A stretch of 48,798 nucleotides of DNA from an uncultured Verrucomicrobiota bacterium (GCA_913061285.1 CAJXVR010000012.1:1-48798); one strand, 5' to 3'. Counted from the stretch's first letter, positions 9,888-18,818 are shown. Numbers and translations: made by a program. Notes: a model not told the origin generated them from the sequence alone.

Positions 9888-9921
9888 ACGCTCCTGCCTT
9901 TATAGGTAGGAGCGTTTTTTT
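9888..9921 (+). terminator. Intrinsic terminator after the mre-rng operon
   Basis: An 11-bp stem (ACGCTCCTGCC at 9888-9898 paired with GGTAGGAGCGT at 9905-9915, one G-T wobble), a six-base loop TTTATA and a run of T to 9921. It lies 25 bases after the rng stop. It also separates the operon from the convergent wecA-like gene. Confidence 0.92.
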
Positions 9922-9947
9922 GCGTTGCGAGATCTGATTCTCGTCCC

Positions 9948-10934
9948 CTAGATCAGCAAGAACGAACTAGCCCCGATGGCTCCGTGCAGGATCCAAAGAA
10001 TGAGTACAGCGATCTTTGGGCTGAAACCTCGTTTGACCAGTTGATGAGAGAGGTGGTTGGTGTCTCCAATGTAGATCGGTTTACGATGCCAGATTCGGTA
10101 GGACACAACCCAAGTAAGATCGACTAAGACCATCCCGAGAACGAGGAGTGGAGAGGCCACTCCGATCTTATTCGGCTGCATGTCGTGATGGAAGTGGGGA
10201 AGGATGGCGAGTGCAGCGATAAGAAAACCAACGAGATGACTTCCGGAGTCGCCGAGAAATGTTTGTGCCTTGGGGTAGTTAAATGGAATGAATCCGATGA
10301 GGGCTCCGGCGACCAGAAATCCGAGGGAGGCAACCAGGTAGTGCCCTGGGAGAACCGAGTGAATCGCGAAGATGACTGCGCTAATAGCGCCGAGGCCAGA
10401 GCAAAGTCCGTTCATGTTGTCGTTGAAGTTGAATGCGTTCACCAGGGTAAGGAACCAGAGAAACGTGATGACGTAGCTGAATGTAGGGTTTGGGATGAAG
10501 AGCGTGATTCTCGTGCCGGTTCCGGCGACAATCGCTACGATTAAGAGTTGAGCGAAGAATTTCTTTCCCGCTGATAATGCCCCTCGGTCGTCGATGAGCC
10601 CCAATATGAGCATTCCAAGGGCTCCCAGGATTAGCCCGATGAGTTGAGTGGTTCGTGCGCTAAAGCCGTAGGTCGTGATGGCGCTAAGTGGGGCGCTGAG
10701 AAGAGGCGAATAAGCGAGGCCTGAGGCGAGTATGAGAGGAAGGAGGAGTCCTGTTGCAACGGTGAGTCCGCCGGCTAATGGAATCGGGGTCGAGTGAATC
10801 TTGCGTGGTCCCGGTTTGTCGATGAGTCCAATACGCAGAGAGAGCTTGATCCACAGTCGAGCTGCGGTGGCGCTCGTTGCGAATGCTGCGATGAAGACAA
10901 GCGGGTAAACCCAATTAGGAAAAGCTGTATCCAC
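9948..10934 (-). CDS. wecA: Undecaprenyl-phosphate GlcNAc-1-phosphate transferase (WecA/TagO-like)
   Basis: A 328-residue polyprenyl-phosphate N-acetylhexosamine-1-phosphate transferase with about ten transmembrane helices. Motifs visible: KPGPRKIHSTPIPLAGG near the N-terminus, the catalytic NFNDNMNGL loop, FLGDSGSH, and a final cytosolic loop with DTNHLSHQLVKRG in place of the common DRDHLHHRL. It loads a sugar-1-phosphate on the C55 carrier to start surface glycan or O-antigen synthesis. It runs convergent with rng, and the dehydrogenase gene 8 bases upstream on the same strand may be cotranscribed. The sugar specificity (GlcNAc or another HexNAc) is inferred from the family only. Confidence 0.85.
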   Translation of the reverse strand: MDTAFPNWVYPLVFIAAFATSATAARLWIKLSLRIGLIDKPGPRKIHSTPIPLAGGLTVATGLLLPLILASGLAYSPLLSAPLSAITTYGFSARTTQLIGLILGALGMLILGLIDDRGALSAGKKFFAQLLIVAIVAGTGTRITLFIPNPTFSYVITFLWFLTLVNAFNFNDNMNGLCSGLGAISAVIFAIHSVLPGHYLVASLGFLVAGALIGFIPFNYPKAQTFLGDSGSHLVGFLIAALAILPHFHHDMQPNKIGVASPLLVLGMVLVDLTWVVSYRIWHRKPIYIGDTNHLSHQLVKRGFSPKIAVLILWILHGAIGASSFLLI

Positions 10935-10942
10935 GATTCGTT

Positions 10943-12811
10943 TTATTGTGATTTCGCGGGGCTTGAGATTCTCCTGGCGATAAACTGTCGAAGTTTGGAT
11001 ATCTTGCTCGCTTGCATCAGCTTGAGTCCTGCGCTCGGATCGGCAGCGACGACTGGTTCGACTCCATACCAGAGCATGAGAGGGATATTGGGGTCGGTAT
11101 CGTCGGCTGCAACAGTGACAAGTTGGTTGGCGAGTCCAAGCCGGTCTTCATAGGAGAGAGATTGAAGTGCTGCGGCCAATGCGAGGCGGACGAGAGGCGA
11201 CGGTTCTGTTTTTGCGACGGTTGTTAACTCATTGATGAACGTTTGATCTGGGACGGGCGTATCCATTTCGAGGCGAATGGCCCAGTGTCGGACGTGTTCG
11301 TTGTCGTGTTGAAGGAGTTCGATTCGCTGTGTGCTATTGAGAGCGTTCATTGCAGAGAGCGCCCAGATCGCGCGGAGCTTCTTTGGGATACTTGGGTGTG
11401 TCGCTAGTTCATGGCGTAGGAATGCTATGGCGTCGGAGCTAATTGCTCGGGTTGTTGCTCGTTCTTGAAGTAGGCGGCGGCTGTGTCTTACATACCATTC
11501 GTTGGGGTGCAGTTGATTCTGGGCCAAGGAGAGGTCCGAAGCGGTTTTGAGATCAAAGGGCGCTTGCTTGATTGGTGTGCCATGGATGATCTTGTACATT
11601 CGTCCACTCGAGCGAAATGATCCATCGTGATCGTGACATTCCCCCAGGTCGTTCCAGTCTGTGACGAAGACGCCCCCGTCAGGTCCATACTTGATTGAAA
11701 TTCCTCGGAACCAAGGATCATTTGCTTTGAGAAAAGGGCCGTTGCATCGAGCCGTATACCCGGAGCCGTTTCGATGAAGGGTATCGGTTAGCATTCGATT
11801 GCCGTGGATGTTGTTCATGAAAAACGTGCCGCGGTACTGTGCTGGCCAGTTGTCTCCCAAGTAGATCATGCCGCCGGAATGTGAGTGCCCGCCGCCGAGT
11901 TGATCGTGCTCCTCTCCTCCTCTCGCGTTCTGCCATTTTGCTCCTGTCCAATGGAAGTGATCGGAACAAGCATTGATAAGGTCGTAAGTATGAGGATTGA
12001 AATCGCTGCCAAACATTCGTTTGTAATGAGCCCCGGGAATGAGATGCCAGAGGTGACCGATGACGTTGTTTGAGAAGAAGGCCTGGCCATGATCGTCGAA
12101 ATCGAGTCCCCAAGGATTGGTGGTTCCATGGGCCAGGACCTCGAATCGTTTCTCTGTCGGATGATAGCGCCAGATACCGCAATTGAGCCTTATGCGATCC
12201 TCGGCTGGGGTTCCGGGTGTGCCCACGTGGGAATTGGCGAGAATGCCGTGCCTGCCCCAGAGCCAGCCGTCGGGTCCCCACGCGAGCCCATTCACGAAAT
12301 TGTGTCTGGCATCAAGAGTGAATCCGTCGAGAACGATCTCTGGAGGGCCATCGGGAATATCGTTGTGATCGCGGTCGGGGATAAAGAGGAGATTCGGAGG
12401 GGCCGTGAGCCATACGCCGTCGAATCCCCATTGAATGCCGGTAAGGCGGTTTCCTCTATCCCAAAAAACTTGTCTTTCATCGTGCCGGCCGTCGTTGTCG
12501 CGATCTGATAGTATGACGATCCGATCTGTGTTGCCGAATTTGAACTCAGGATACGAAAAACATTCGACGGCCCAAACCCGTCCGCGGTCATCGAAATCGA
12601 ATGCGATGGGTTGGTGAAGCTGAGGTTCTGCTGCGAATAGGGAGATGGAAAACCCTTCAGGAACCGTGATTTTCTTGAGAGCTTCCTCTGGTGGGAGGGG
12701 GGAGGCGTGGTCAGATTGAGTGTCAAGCACTCCAATGGGGAGTCCTGTGGAGGCTCCGATGAGATCGGATGCCAGCAGGCCGCAGAGTGACAAGACCAAA
12801 GGAGCTTTCAT
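10943..12811 (-). CDS. PVC-type membrane-bound dehydrogenase (six-bladed NHL/beta-propeller), no cytochrome c
   Basis: A 622-residue secreted protein. Signal peptide at residues 1-20. Residues about 45-420 match the N-terminal propeller of the large Planctomycete/Verrucomicrobia putative dehydrogenase family (PEGFSISLFAAEP, DDRGRVWAVE, GLAWGPDGWLWGRHG, HSGGMIYLGDNWP, FVTDWNDLGECHDHDG). Residues 440-620 look like HEAT-type helical repeats. Typical members are around 1000 residues and end in a heme-binding cytochrome c domain; here no CxxCH motif is present. The likely site is the periplasm, with sugar or alcohol oxidation proposed for the family but not shown. Its N-terminus faces the sigma-factor locus divergently. 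Confidence 0.82.
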   Translation of the reverse strand: MKAPLVLSLCGLLASDLIGASTGLPIGVLDTQSDHASPLPPEEALKKITVPEGFSISLFAAEPQLHQPIAFDFDDRGRVWAVECFSYPEFKFGNTDRIVILSDRDNDGRHDERQVFWDRGNRLTGIQWGFDGVWLTAPPNLLFIPDRDHNDIPDGPPEIVLDGFTLDARHNFVNGLAWGPDGWLWGRHGILANSHVGTPGTPAEDRIRLNCGIWRYHPTEKRFEVLAHGTTNPWGLDFDDHGQAFFSNNVIGHLWHLIPGAHYKRMFGSDFNPHTYDLINACSDHFHWTGAKWQNARGGEEHDQLGGGHSHSGGMIYLGDNWPAQYRGTFFMNNIHGNRMLTDTLHRNGSGYTARCNGPFLKANDPWFRGISIKYGPDGGVFVTDWNDLGECHDHDGSFRSSGRMYKIIHGTPIKQAPFDLKTASDLSLAQNQLHPNEWYVRHSRRLLQERATTRAISSDAIAFLRHELATHPSIPKKLRAIWALSAMNALNSTQRIELLQHDNEHVRHWAIRLEMDTPVPDQTFINELTTVAKTEPSPLVRLALAAALQSLSYEDRLGLANQLVTVAADDTDPNIPLMLWYGVEPVVAADPSAGLKLMQASKISKLRQFIARRISSPAKSQ

Positions 12812-13034
12812 GCCTCGATGTTAGCTTCGGAGGTGTTGAGATATCAAGAGGTTGTGACTGGAACCGTTTTTGCGGACTAGACAAGTTGTCTCCTGAAAGT
12901 GCCAGCGTTCGATGGGGGCGGCTATGAGGACAGCGAGAGTGAATTCCACGGAATTTCTTCCATCCACACGTAACCGGGGGGGCTTCGTTCTTGTCTTCAT
13001 CCTATATTGGTGCCTGAATAGGAATCATTAGGAC

Positions 13035-13676
13035 ATGGCGGACGGAGCTATAGATATGGAATCCTTGGTCAAGAGCGTGTTGCGTGGCGATGAAGCGGCT
13101 GCAGCCACCCTGATGGAGAATCTATATCCCTTGGTTCTGAAGCTTGTTCGCTCCTATCGGTCACGCCGAGTGCAGGAAGAGGATCTCACTCAGATGGTTT
13201 TCCTCAAGATATTCACGCGCTTGGAGACCTATTCCGGAAAAGTGCCGTTGGAGCACTGGGTTTCTAGAGTGGCTGTGAATACCTGTCTCAACCAACTCAA
13301 GGCGGAGAAAGTTCGGCCCGAATTGCGATGGGCTGACATGAGTGAAGAGGAGTCTCATGTGATTGAGACGCTCCATCGGACTCAAGCGGAGCTTCATCCC
13401 TCGAAGAACTTAGCCGCTCGCGAAGTCGTTGAACTCTTGTTGGAACAGCTGAAGCCGAAAGATCGTCTGTTGATTCAACTCCTTCATTTGGAAGAGAAAA
13501 CGATCAAAGAGGTGCAAGAGATCACGGGGTGGAGTGAGCCAGTGATAAAAGTGCGCGCCTTCCGAGCAAGGCAGAAGTTGAAGAAACTCTGGCGCAAGAT
13601 TGAATTTGAAGAGAAGCATGAAACATATCGATCACCAGTTGCAACGCCTATTGAAGGCGGCCTCGCAAGCGTCTGA
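13035..13676 (+). CDS. RNA polymerase sigma factor, ECF type
   Basis: A 213-residue sigma-70 family protein with region 2 (about residues 25-90, EEDLTQMVFLKIFTRLETY, the -10 recognition helix) and region 4 helix-turn-helix (about 145-190, IKEVQEITGWSEPVIKVRAFRARQ). No region 1 or 3 is seen, so it is ECF-like. AGGA lies just before the ATG at 13035, and a second in-frame ATG at 13056 is possible. The gene overlaps a small membrane protein by 59 bases, followed by a CpxP/CnrX-like periplasmic protein, which suggests control by membrane sequestration. Confidence 0.9.
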   Translation: MADGAIDMESLVKSVLRGDEAAAATLMENLYPLVLKLVRSYRSRRVQEEDLTQMVFLKIFTRLETYSGKVPLEHWVSRVAVNTCLNQLKAEKVRPELRWADMSEEESHVIETLHRTQAELHPSKNLAAREVVELLLEQLKPKDRLLIQLLHLEEKTIKEVQEITGWSEPVIKVRAFRARQKLKKLWRKIEFEEKHETYRSPVATPIEGGLASV

Positions 13677-13908
13677 TTCGAGCGCTTCCCTTCCTGTCTC
13701 AATGGAGAGACAGGTTCTAGCGCAGTGGAAACGGCAGCGCCGAGGCTTGGGTGAAATGGCAATCCAGCGGGTCCTTTCTTGGGCGATGGTCTGTGCCTGC
13801 CTTCTCCTGACGATGTGTTTTGCTTGGACTCAGTATGTTGAGGCACGTCAAACCTCGGAAGCCCTCACCTTGGTGAACTCATCGATCCAACTCTCATTCT
13901 TACCATGA
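13618..13908 (+). CDS. Small single-pass membrane protein, probable anti-sigma factor
   Basis: A 96-residue protein with a soluble N-terminal segment (about 1-47, containing LPVSMERQVLAQWKRQRRG), one transmembrane helix (about 50-70, rich in Leu and Cys) and a short periplasmic tail. I do not recognise a named family. The position, overlapping the sigma gene by 59 bases and the periplasmic sensor gene by four bases, and the topology resemble CnrY-type anti-sigma factors. The start at ATG 13618 is chosen over an upstream TTG at 13600 because GAGAAG precedes it. Confidence 0.72.
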   Translation: MKHIDHQLQRLLKAASQASDSSASLPVSMERQVLAQWKRQRRGLGEMAIQRVLSWAMVCACLLLTMCFAWTQYVEARQTSEALTLVNSSIQLSFLP

Positions 13909-14324
13909 AGAACTGGTTGTACGTCAAAGCCGCAGTGGCCTTTTTGGTTGTTTTCAGCGCGGGCGCGATCTCAGGTTCCATGGTGACGAAACGATCAAGC
14001 GAAGCGGCGCAACGGCAGCCGCCATGTACCAAGAGTCTTTCTCAACGGATGACTGCCTATCTCGTGCGAGAGTTGCAGCTGACGGATCGTCAGATTAAAG
14101 ACATTCAGCCTTTTGTGAACAGTGCCTGCGATCAGATGGGAGTGATTCACAAGGATGCTCTTGGGGCCGCTTCCGCAGCAATTGAAGATTGCCACCTGTC
14201 CATCATGCCTTTCTTGACGACAAGTCAAGCTGCCAAGCTCAACCTGTGTGAGACCGAACGCCAACGGTTCCTGGCTCTTGAGTGTGGTTATGAGATTCAA
14301 TCTGTTGAAGATTGTGCTCACTAG
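13905..14324 (+). CDS. CpxP/CnrX-like periplasmic sensor, cysteine-rich
   Basis: A 139-residue protein with an N-terminal hydrophobic anchor or signal (about 6-26) and an all-helical periplasmic domain with a CpxP/Spy-like L-T-x-x-Q-type repeat (ELQLTDRQIKDIQPFV). It has six cysteines (41, 75, 96, 115, 127, 137) and three histidines (82, 97, 139), more than expected for a plain chaperone of this fold. By context it is the periplasmic partner that would sense metal, redox or envelope stress for the sigma factor upstream. It overlaps the preceding gene by four bases (ATGA). Confidence 0.72.
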   Translation: MKNWLYVKAAVAFLVVFSAGAISGSMVTKRSSEAAQRQPPCTKSLSQRMTAYLVRELQLTDRQIKDIQPFVNSACDQMGVIHKDALGAASAAIEDCHLSIMPFLTTSQAAKLNLCETERQRFLALECGYEIQSVEDCAH

Positions 14325-14491
14325 ATTTCACCCTTGGTGACGTCTTGTTCTTCTGTTGTTTCTCGGACGAAGGGGGGGCTTTCCGGATTTTTTTCTCAGT
14401 GGTTTATTCTAAGAACCTGAGCGTCAACGGACATTTACGTTGATAAGTGCGCTTGAGTTTGGAGAATCTTTCTTTTTGAGAGAATCATATC

Positions 14492-15529
14492 ATGAATGAG
14501 AAACGTCGACACTTCGCCAGTGACAACTATGCCGGTGTTTGCCCTGAAGCGTGGGCCGCTTTGGAAGCAGCGAACGCTGGGCATGCGGTTGGATACGGGG
14601 ATGATGATTGGACGCAGCAGGCGTCGGATATGATTCGCGAAATCTTCGAGACGGATTGTGAAGTCTTCTTTGTCTTTAATGGTACGGCGGCGAACTCCTT
14701 GGCGCTAGCGTCATTGTGTCAATCCTACCATAGCATTCTTTGTCATGAATTCGCCCACGTTGAGCGAGATGAGTGTGGTGCTCCCGAGTTTTTCTCCAAC
14801 GGGACGAAGGTGCTGTTGGTTCCCGGTGAGAATGGCAAGATGGACCCCGATTCGATCGAGGAATGCGTCAAGCGGAGGACGGATGTTCACTACCCCAAAC
14901 CCAAGGCAGTGACTATTACCCAATCCACTGAACTGGGGACCGTCTACACGGTTGATGAACTTCAGGCGATTGGATGTCGGGCAAAACATCTTGGCTTGAA
15001 ATTTCATATGGATGGCGCTCGATTTGCCAACGCCGTCGCAGCATTGAAGGTAGCGCCGAAGGAAATCACCTGGCAGTCGGGCGTTGATGTGCTCTGTTTT
15101 GGCGGGACAAAGAATGGGACCCCGGTGGGAGATGCTGTGGTATTTTTCAATCGAGATCTGGCGAAAGAATTTGATTACCGGTGCAAGCAAGCAGGACAAC
15201 TCGCTTCCAAGATGCGCTTTCTTGCCGCTCCTTGGGTCGGGACCTTGAAAGAAGGGGTGTGGCTGAAACATGCCGGCCACGCTAATGCGATGGCTCGGCA
15301 ACTCTTGCAGCGAGTGGAAGGCTTGCCTGGGGTGAAGGTAATGTTTCCGCAAGAGGCGAATGCGGTTTTTGTTGAGATGCCTCGGACCACAATTGATGCA
15401 ATGCATCGTCGAGGTTGGAAGTTTTACACTTTTATCGGCGAGGGCGGGTGTCGTTTCATGTGTTCTTGGGACACCACTGCCGAGGATGTCGAGGCGTTCG
15501 CGAAGGATCTCTCAGAGCTTGCTGGTTAG
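14492..15529 (+). CDS. ltaE: Low-specificity L-threonine aldolase
   Basis: A PLP-dependent fold-type I enzyme of 345 residues that splits threonine or allo-threonine to glycine and acetaldehyde. The PLP lysine is K207 in CFGGTKNG, and the PLP-ring aspartate is in FHMDGARFANA. The N-terminal SDNYAGVCPEAWAAL segment is typical of the bacterial family related to Pseudomonas enzymes. It stands alone on the plus strand with 167 bases of upstream intergenic sequence. Confidence 0.9.
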   Translation: MNEKRRHFASDNYAGVCPEAWAALEAANAGHAVGYGDDDWTQQASDMIREIFETDCEVFFVFNGTAANSLALASLCQSYHSILCHEFAHVERDECGAPEFFSNGTKVLLVPGENGKMDPDSIEECVKRRTDVHYPKPKAVTITQSTELGTVYTVDELQAIGCRAKHLGLKFHMDGARFANAVAALKVAPKEITWQSGVDVLCFGGTKNGTPVGDAVVFFNRDLAKEFDYRCKQAGQLASKMRFLAAPWVGTLKEGVWLKHAGHANAMARQLLQRVEGLPGVKVMFPQEANAVFVEMPRTTIDAMHRRGWKFYTFIGEGGCRFMCSWDTTAEDVEAFAKDLSELAG

Positions 15530-15571
15530 CGCCTGCGCTTAATCGGCCTCTTCTTTCCTTCGTCCCTATGT

Positions 15572-16219
15572 CTAGGAATGGGCTAGCAGGGTTCGGATTT
15601 CCGCGTAGTTATCGACGACGTAGTGGGCGCCGCTTAGGCGCTCCCTTGGTAGTGAGTTGGTGATTGCGATCACGGTCATTCCTGCGCGAATGCCTGCCTC
15701 AATTCCAGCTTCGGAATCTTCGATGACACATGTGTCTTCTGGCAGGATGCCAAGCGCCTCAGCAGCCCGGAGAAAAATATCTGGAGCAGGTTTTCCTTCG
15801 GAGACGTCACTGCTACTAATGACGGCTTTGAAGAATCGGCGAATATCTTCTATTCTGAGCACTGCCGTGATGACTGGGTGTAAGGAACCTGATGCGACCG
15901 CGAGTGGAAGTCGTCGGTGGAGGTCCTCAATGAGTTCTGGTATTTCTGTGAAGAGAGGTTGTTCCTGATCGATGATTTCGATGAAGTGGTCTTGTCGCCG
16001 GTCGAGAAGCTTTTGAAGAGTTTGTTTGGGCTGGTGCTTCTCAACGAAATCCTCCCAGAGGCGCATGTCTGACTTTCCGAGGTACTCTTCAAAAATCATC
16101 CCGTGGCTATTCTCGTAACCAATCTCCTTAAAGACAGCCTTGAAGGCCTGCTGATGGCGAGGCTCGCTATCGACAATCACGCCGTCCATATCAAAAATGA
16201 TCGCTTTGAATTGCTTCAT
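15572..16219 (-). CDS. HAD-superfamily hydrolase, beta-phosphoglucomutase-like
   Basis: A 215-residue HAD phosphatase of subclass I. Motif I is FDMDGVIVDSEP with D10 as nucleophile and D12 as general acid. Motif II is VASGS, motif III contains the lysine of EGKPAPDIFLRAAE, and motif IV is CVIEDSEAGIEA. The helical cap after motif I fits the beta-phosphoglucomutase, phosphoglycolate and riboflavin phosphatase subgroup. The substrate cannot be assigned from sequence alone. It shares the minus strand with the EVE and fmt genes upstream. Confidence 0.87.
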   Translation of the reverse strand: MKQFKAIIFDMDGVIVDSEPRHQQAFKAVFKEIGYENSHGMIFEEYLGKSDMRLWEDFVEKHQPKQTLQKLLDRRQDHFIEIIDQEQPLFTEIPELIEDLHRRLPLAVASGSLHPVITAVLRIEDIRRFFKAVISSSDVSEGKPAPDIFLRAAEALGILPEDTCVIEDSEAGIEAGIRAGMTVIAITNSLPRERLSGAHYVVDNYAEIRTLLAHS

Positions 16220-16252
16220 ATGAATGGGAGGGGCTTCCGGGGGGGGCGATTC

Positions 16253-16672
16253 TCAGACAGAGGTTTGTCCCAGCTCTAAGATGAGATCGAAATGGGAAGG
16301 GGTGATGGGCATGACGGATAGTCGGGAGTGTTTTAGGAGGGGGATTTCTGAGAACCGCTCGTCAGATTTGATTGTCTCTAGGGAAACGGCGTTCCTGAGT
16401 GGCTTGATCGGTTTGATGTCGACCGCTGACCAATCCCCCTTGGTGGCGCTTGGGTCCGGGTAGGCCTCACGGATTACTGTGGCAATGCCGACAACTTCTT
16501 TGCCTTTGACTGAGTGGTAGTAGAGAACCAGGTCCCCGTTCTTCATGGCGCGAAGGTTGTTCCTCGCTTGGTAGTTCCTGACGCCGTCCCACTCAGTTTG
16601 GCCGTCCTTAACAAACGCTGACCAAGGATAGCTATCAGGCTCTTGTTTTACTAGCCAATGACTCTTATTCAT
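16253..16672 (-). CDS. EVE domain protein
   Basis: A 139-residue single-domain protein of the EVE/PUA-like fold, a family that binds modified bases in nucleic acids. Recognisable segments are HWLVKQEPDSYPW, EWDGVRNYQARNNLR, GDLVLYYHSV and GIATVIREAYPDP. The aromatic cage residues expected in the family are therefore present. The ATG at 16672 overlaps the end of fmt by eight bases, so the pair is likely cotranscribed. A longer frame open to 16729 lies inside fmt and is not used. Confidence 0.88.
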   Translation of the reverse strand: MNKSHWLVKQEPDSYPWSAFVKDGQTEWDGVRNYQARNNLRAMKNGDLVLYYHSVKGKEVVGIATVIREAYPDPSATKGDWSAVDIKPIKPLRNAVSLETIKSDERFSEIPLLKHSRLSVMPITPSHFDLILELGQTSV

Positions 16673-17645
16673 CAATGCTACTAGGATTGGTGAAGAATTG
16701 ATTGTCCGTGGTGACGGGGAATCCGGCAAGAAAAGCGGCGACTGGAAGGCGCTTTGCTCCCTCTCGTTGGAGCACCGTAATCATTATCGATCCGTCGCCG
16801 CAAGCGACTTCGATACCGTTACTAGAAACACTGAGGATATCCCCCGGCCTGCCTCTGGCGTCGGTGGAACCCAATACCGCACTCCAGAATTTGATGAGTT
16901 TCTGTGATTCTCCAAGCTTGAGGTGGCTGAATGTACCGGGCCAGGGATTTAGTCCCCTGATTTGATTGTGAATACATACTGCCGGTCTCGACCAGTCGAC
17001 TTGAGCATCAGCCTTGGTGAGCTTTCTAGCGTGACTTGCCTCGGCATGAACTTGAGCGTGAAGGGGGAATTCTCCTCGAATGTAGGTGGGGAGTGATTCG
17101 ACCAGAAACGAAGCGCCGAGCGCCGCAAGGCGATCATGGAGTTCTCCCGCCGTTTCTTCTTTACCGATCGCGGTTTTCCGTTGGGTAATGATATCCCCGG
17201 TGTCCAGTCCCGCATCCATCTTCATGAGTGTCACCCCGGTTTCCTGGTCGCCGTTGAGAATTGCCCAATGAATCGGAGCTGCTCCGCGGTATTTGGGGAG
17301 TAGTGAAGTGTGGACATTGATGCAGCCAAATCGAGGGATCGAGAGGACCGATTCAGGCAGTATTTGCCCGTAGGCGGCGACTACGAGGAGATCGAGTGAG
17401 AGGCCTTTGAGGCGATTGATCAAGTCCTCATCGCGTCGCAGACGTTGTGGTTGCCAGACGGGAAGCGAGTGTTGGAGTGCCGTTGTCTTGACGGCCGTGG
17501 GTGTTAGGCGAAGTTGTCGGCCTCGAGCCTTGTCTGGCTGGCTGACGACGCCGAGGATTTCTATCTCAGGAGATTCAGCGAGCGCCTGAAGTGAGCGGCA
17601 AGCCAGCTCTGCTGTACCGAGGAAGACAATTCGGATAGGGGCCAT
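16665..17645 (-). CDS. fmt: Methionyl-tRNA formyltransferase
   Basis: The 326-residue enzyme formylates initiator Met-tRNA from 10-formyl-THF. The catalytic core shows VFLGTAELAC, the NVHTSLLPKYRGAAPIHW signature with the catalytic Asn-His pair, and the GDQETGVTLMKMDAGLDTGDI loop. The C-terminal oligonucleotide-binding-type domain spans about 205-315. The peptide deformylase gene, its usual neighbour, is instead about 29 kb away at 46734. Confidence 0.95.
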   Translation of the reverse strand: MAPIRIVFLGTAELACRSLQALAESPEIEILGVVSQPDKARGRQLRLTPTAVKTTALQHSLPVWQPQRLRRDEDLINRLKGLSLDLLVVAAYGQILPESVLSIPRFGCINVHTSLLPKYRGAAPIHWAILNGDQETGVTLMKMDAGLDTGDIITQRKTAIGKEETAGELHDRLAALGASFLVESLPTYIRGEFPLHAQVHAEASHARKLTKADAQVDWSRPAVCIHNQIRGLNPWPGTFSHLKLGESQKLIKFWSAVLGSTDARGRPGDILSVSSNGIEVACGDGSIMITVLQREGAKRLPVAAFLAGFPVTTDNQFFTNPSSIDE

Positions 17646-17662
17646 GAATTCTCGGTAGGTCT

Positions 17663-17696
17663 GGAAAAGGAAAGAGCGGGCTCGTGAAAGCCCGCT
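17663..17696 (-). terminator. Probable intrinsic terminator between the membrane-protein gene and fmt
   Basis: A perfect 8-bp stem AGCGGGCT/AGCCCGCT (17675-17696) with a six-base loop. Reading on the minus strand it is followed by a pyrimidine-rich tail (CTTTCCTTTTCC). It lies 37 bases past the stop of the gene ending at 17734 and before the fmt start, so it may limit read-through into fmt. Confidence 0.6.
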
Positions 17697-17733
17697 AAAT
17701 GCCAGAAGATTCGTTGGATCGGGTTTCTTGGCT

Positions 17734-18711
17734 CTATTTATCGTTCTTGTTTCGCAATTTGACTTGAACGATCTCGCCGAAACTCAAGGACATTTCTGTC
17801 TTGCCGTCAATCAAGCGAAGATGAAGCTCGTTTGCAGAGATACGGGTGACTCGTTTGGCAACGTACTCCTTCTTGGTCCCTTTGAACTCCAGGACCATGT
17901 CTTTGATCGCGGGCGTAGGAACAACTCGGAAAAACTCAGAGAAGTTCGTTTCGAAAAAGTGGCGGTTGAAATCCGTATCACTTCGTGTGTAGACCTTCGC
18001 AGCAGAAGCGGCCGCTGCTTGAGGAGTGGCTCCCCGCTTAATTCCTAGTTTCCCCTGTCCCATCGCTGGCACCCCGGTAGACCCTTCATTGGAAGGAGGA
18101 GGGGGGGTAGCTGGAGTTGCTTCGTCAACGATAGGCTCATATTCGTCTTCGTCTGCATCCCCATGATCGGCGTAGGAGCCTTCGGCAGCTGGCAGGGAGA
18201 GGAAAATGATCGGCGTTACGACGGGCAGAATGACCGAGAGCCCACAGACGAGAGCCGCGGGGCGTCCCCGGTAGGCAGCGACTTCGAACGCGGCTAATAA
18301 ATTGCCAAGATAACAGGCAATAATAAAAAGGATCCCCATGGGCGTGGTGAAGCTTGAGAAGAAGGTTGGTTTTTCTTCGGGAAGCGTCAATCGCTCGGGT
18401 TGTCGAACGATGATCTCGGGTGGCTTCATGTCCTCTTCAGGGAGGTCAATAAAGGGGGTCACGAAATCGGTGTATTTCGGGTTCTCCGCGAGTCTTCTCA
18501 GGGTCTCTTGTGACAGATAAACCAGTTCTGTTCGCTTTGAAAACTCGCCGATATCTAAATTGACGATGAAGCCGTCTTCATCAAGAGTGGCCATCGTTCC
18601 CTCAAAAGTATTGCCGTTCTCGAGGGTGTATACCTCAGCGCTCCCGGAGCTTGCCAAGAATCCGAACAACAGTAACAACAATACACCGGTGTATGCTTTC
18701 AGACTACGCAT
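17734..18711 (-). CDS. Uncharacterised exported membrane protein
   Basis: A 325-residue protein with no family I can name. It has a signal peptide (about 1-25, LLLLLFGFLASSGSA), an extracytoplasmic segment (YTLENGNTFEGTM, similar in style to small beta domains that follow a signal peptide), two hydrophobic helices (about 135-185), a Pro/Glu/Asp-rich linker, and a soluble C-terminal domain of about 90 residues rich in charged strands. The start at 18711 is chosen because a longer frame to 18855 overlaps the end of the NAD(P)HX repair gene and hides the signal peptide. Confidence 0.75.
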   Translation of the reverse strand: MRSLKAYTGVLLLLLFGFLASSGSAEVYTLENGNTFEGTMATLDEDGFIVNLDIGEFSKRTELVYLSQETLRRLAENPKYTDFVTPFIDLPEEDMKPPEIIVRQPERLTLPEEKPTFFSSFTTPMGILFIIACYLGNLLAAFEVAAYRGRPAALVCGLSVILPVVTPIIFLSLPAAEGSYADHGDADEDEYEPIVDEATPATPPPPSNEGSTGVPAMGQGKLGIKRGATPQAAAASAAKVYTRSDTDFNRHFFETNFSEFFRVVPTPAIKDMVLEFKGTKKEYVAKRVTRISANELHLRLIDGKTEMSLSFGEIVQVKLRNKNDK

Positions 18712-18818
18712 GTCGGGAGTTTGATAGCAAAAAACATTCCGTAAAGGAAAAAAAGATGCGGATCTGGCTCTTTTCTCGTCTATTCCGGGAATGTTGGCGT
18801 TGCCGTAATCGATGCCAT

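Noticed and set aside
11718-12281. 187-codon alternate frame inside the PVC dehydrogenase
   Set aside because: Same strand, other frame; Arg/Ser-rich translation typical of shadow frames.
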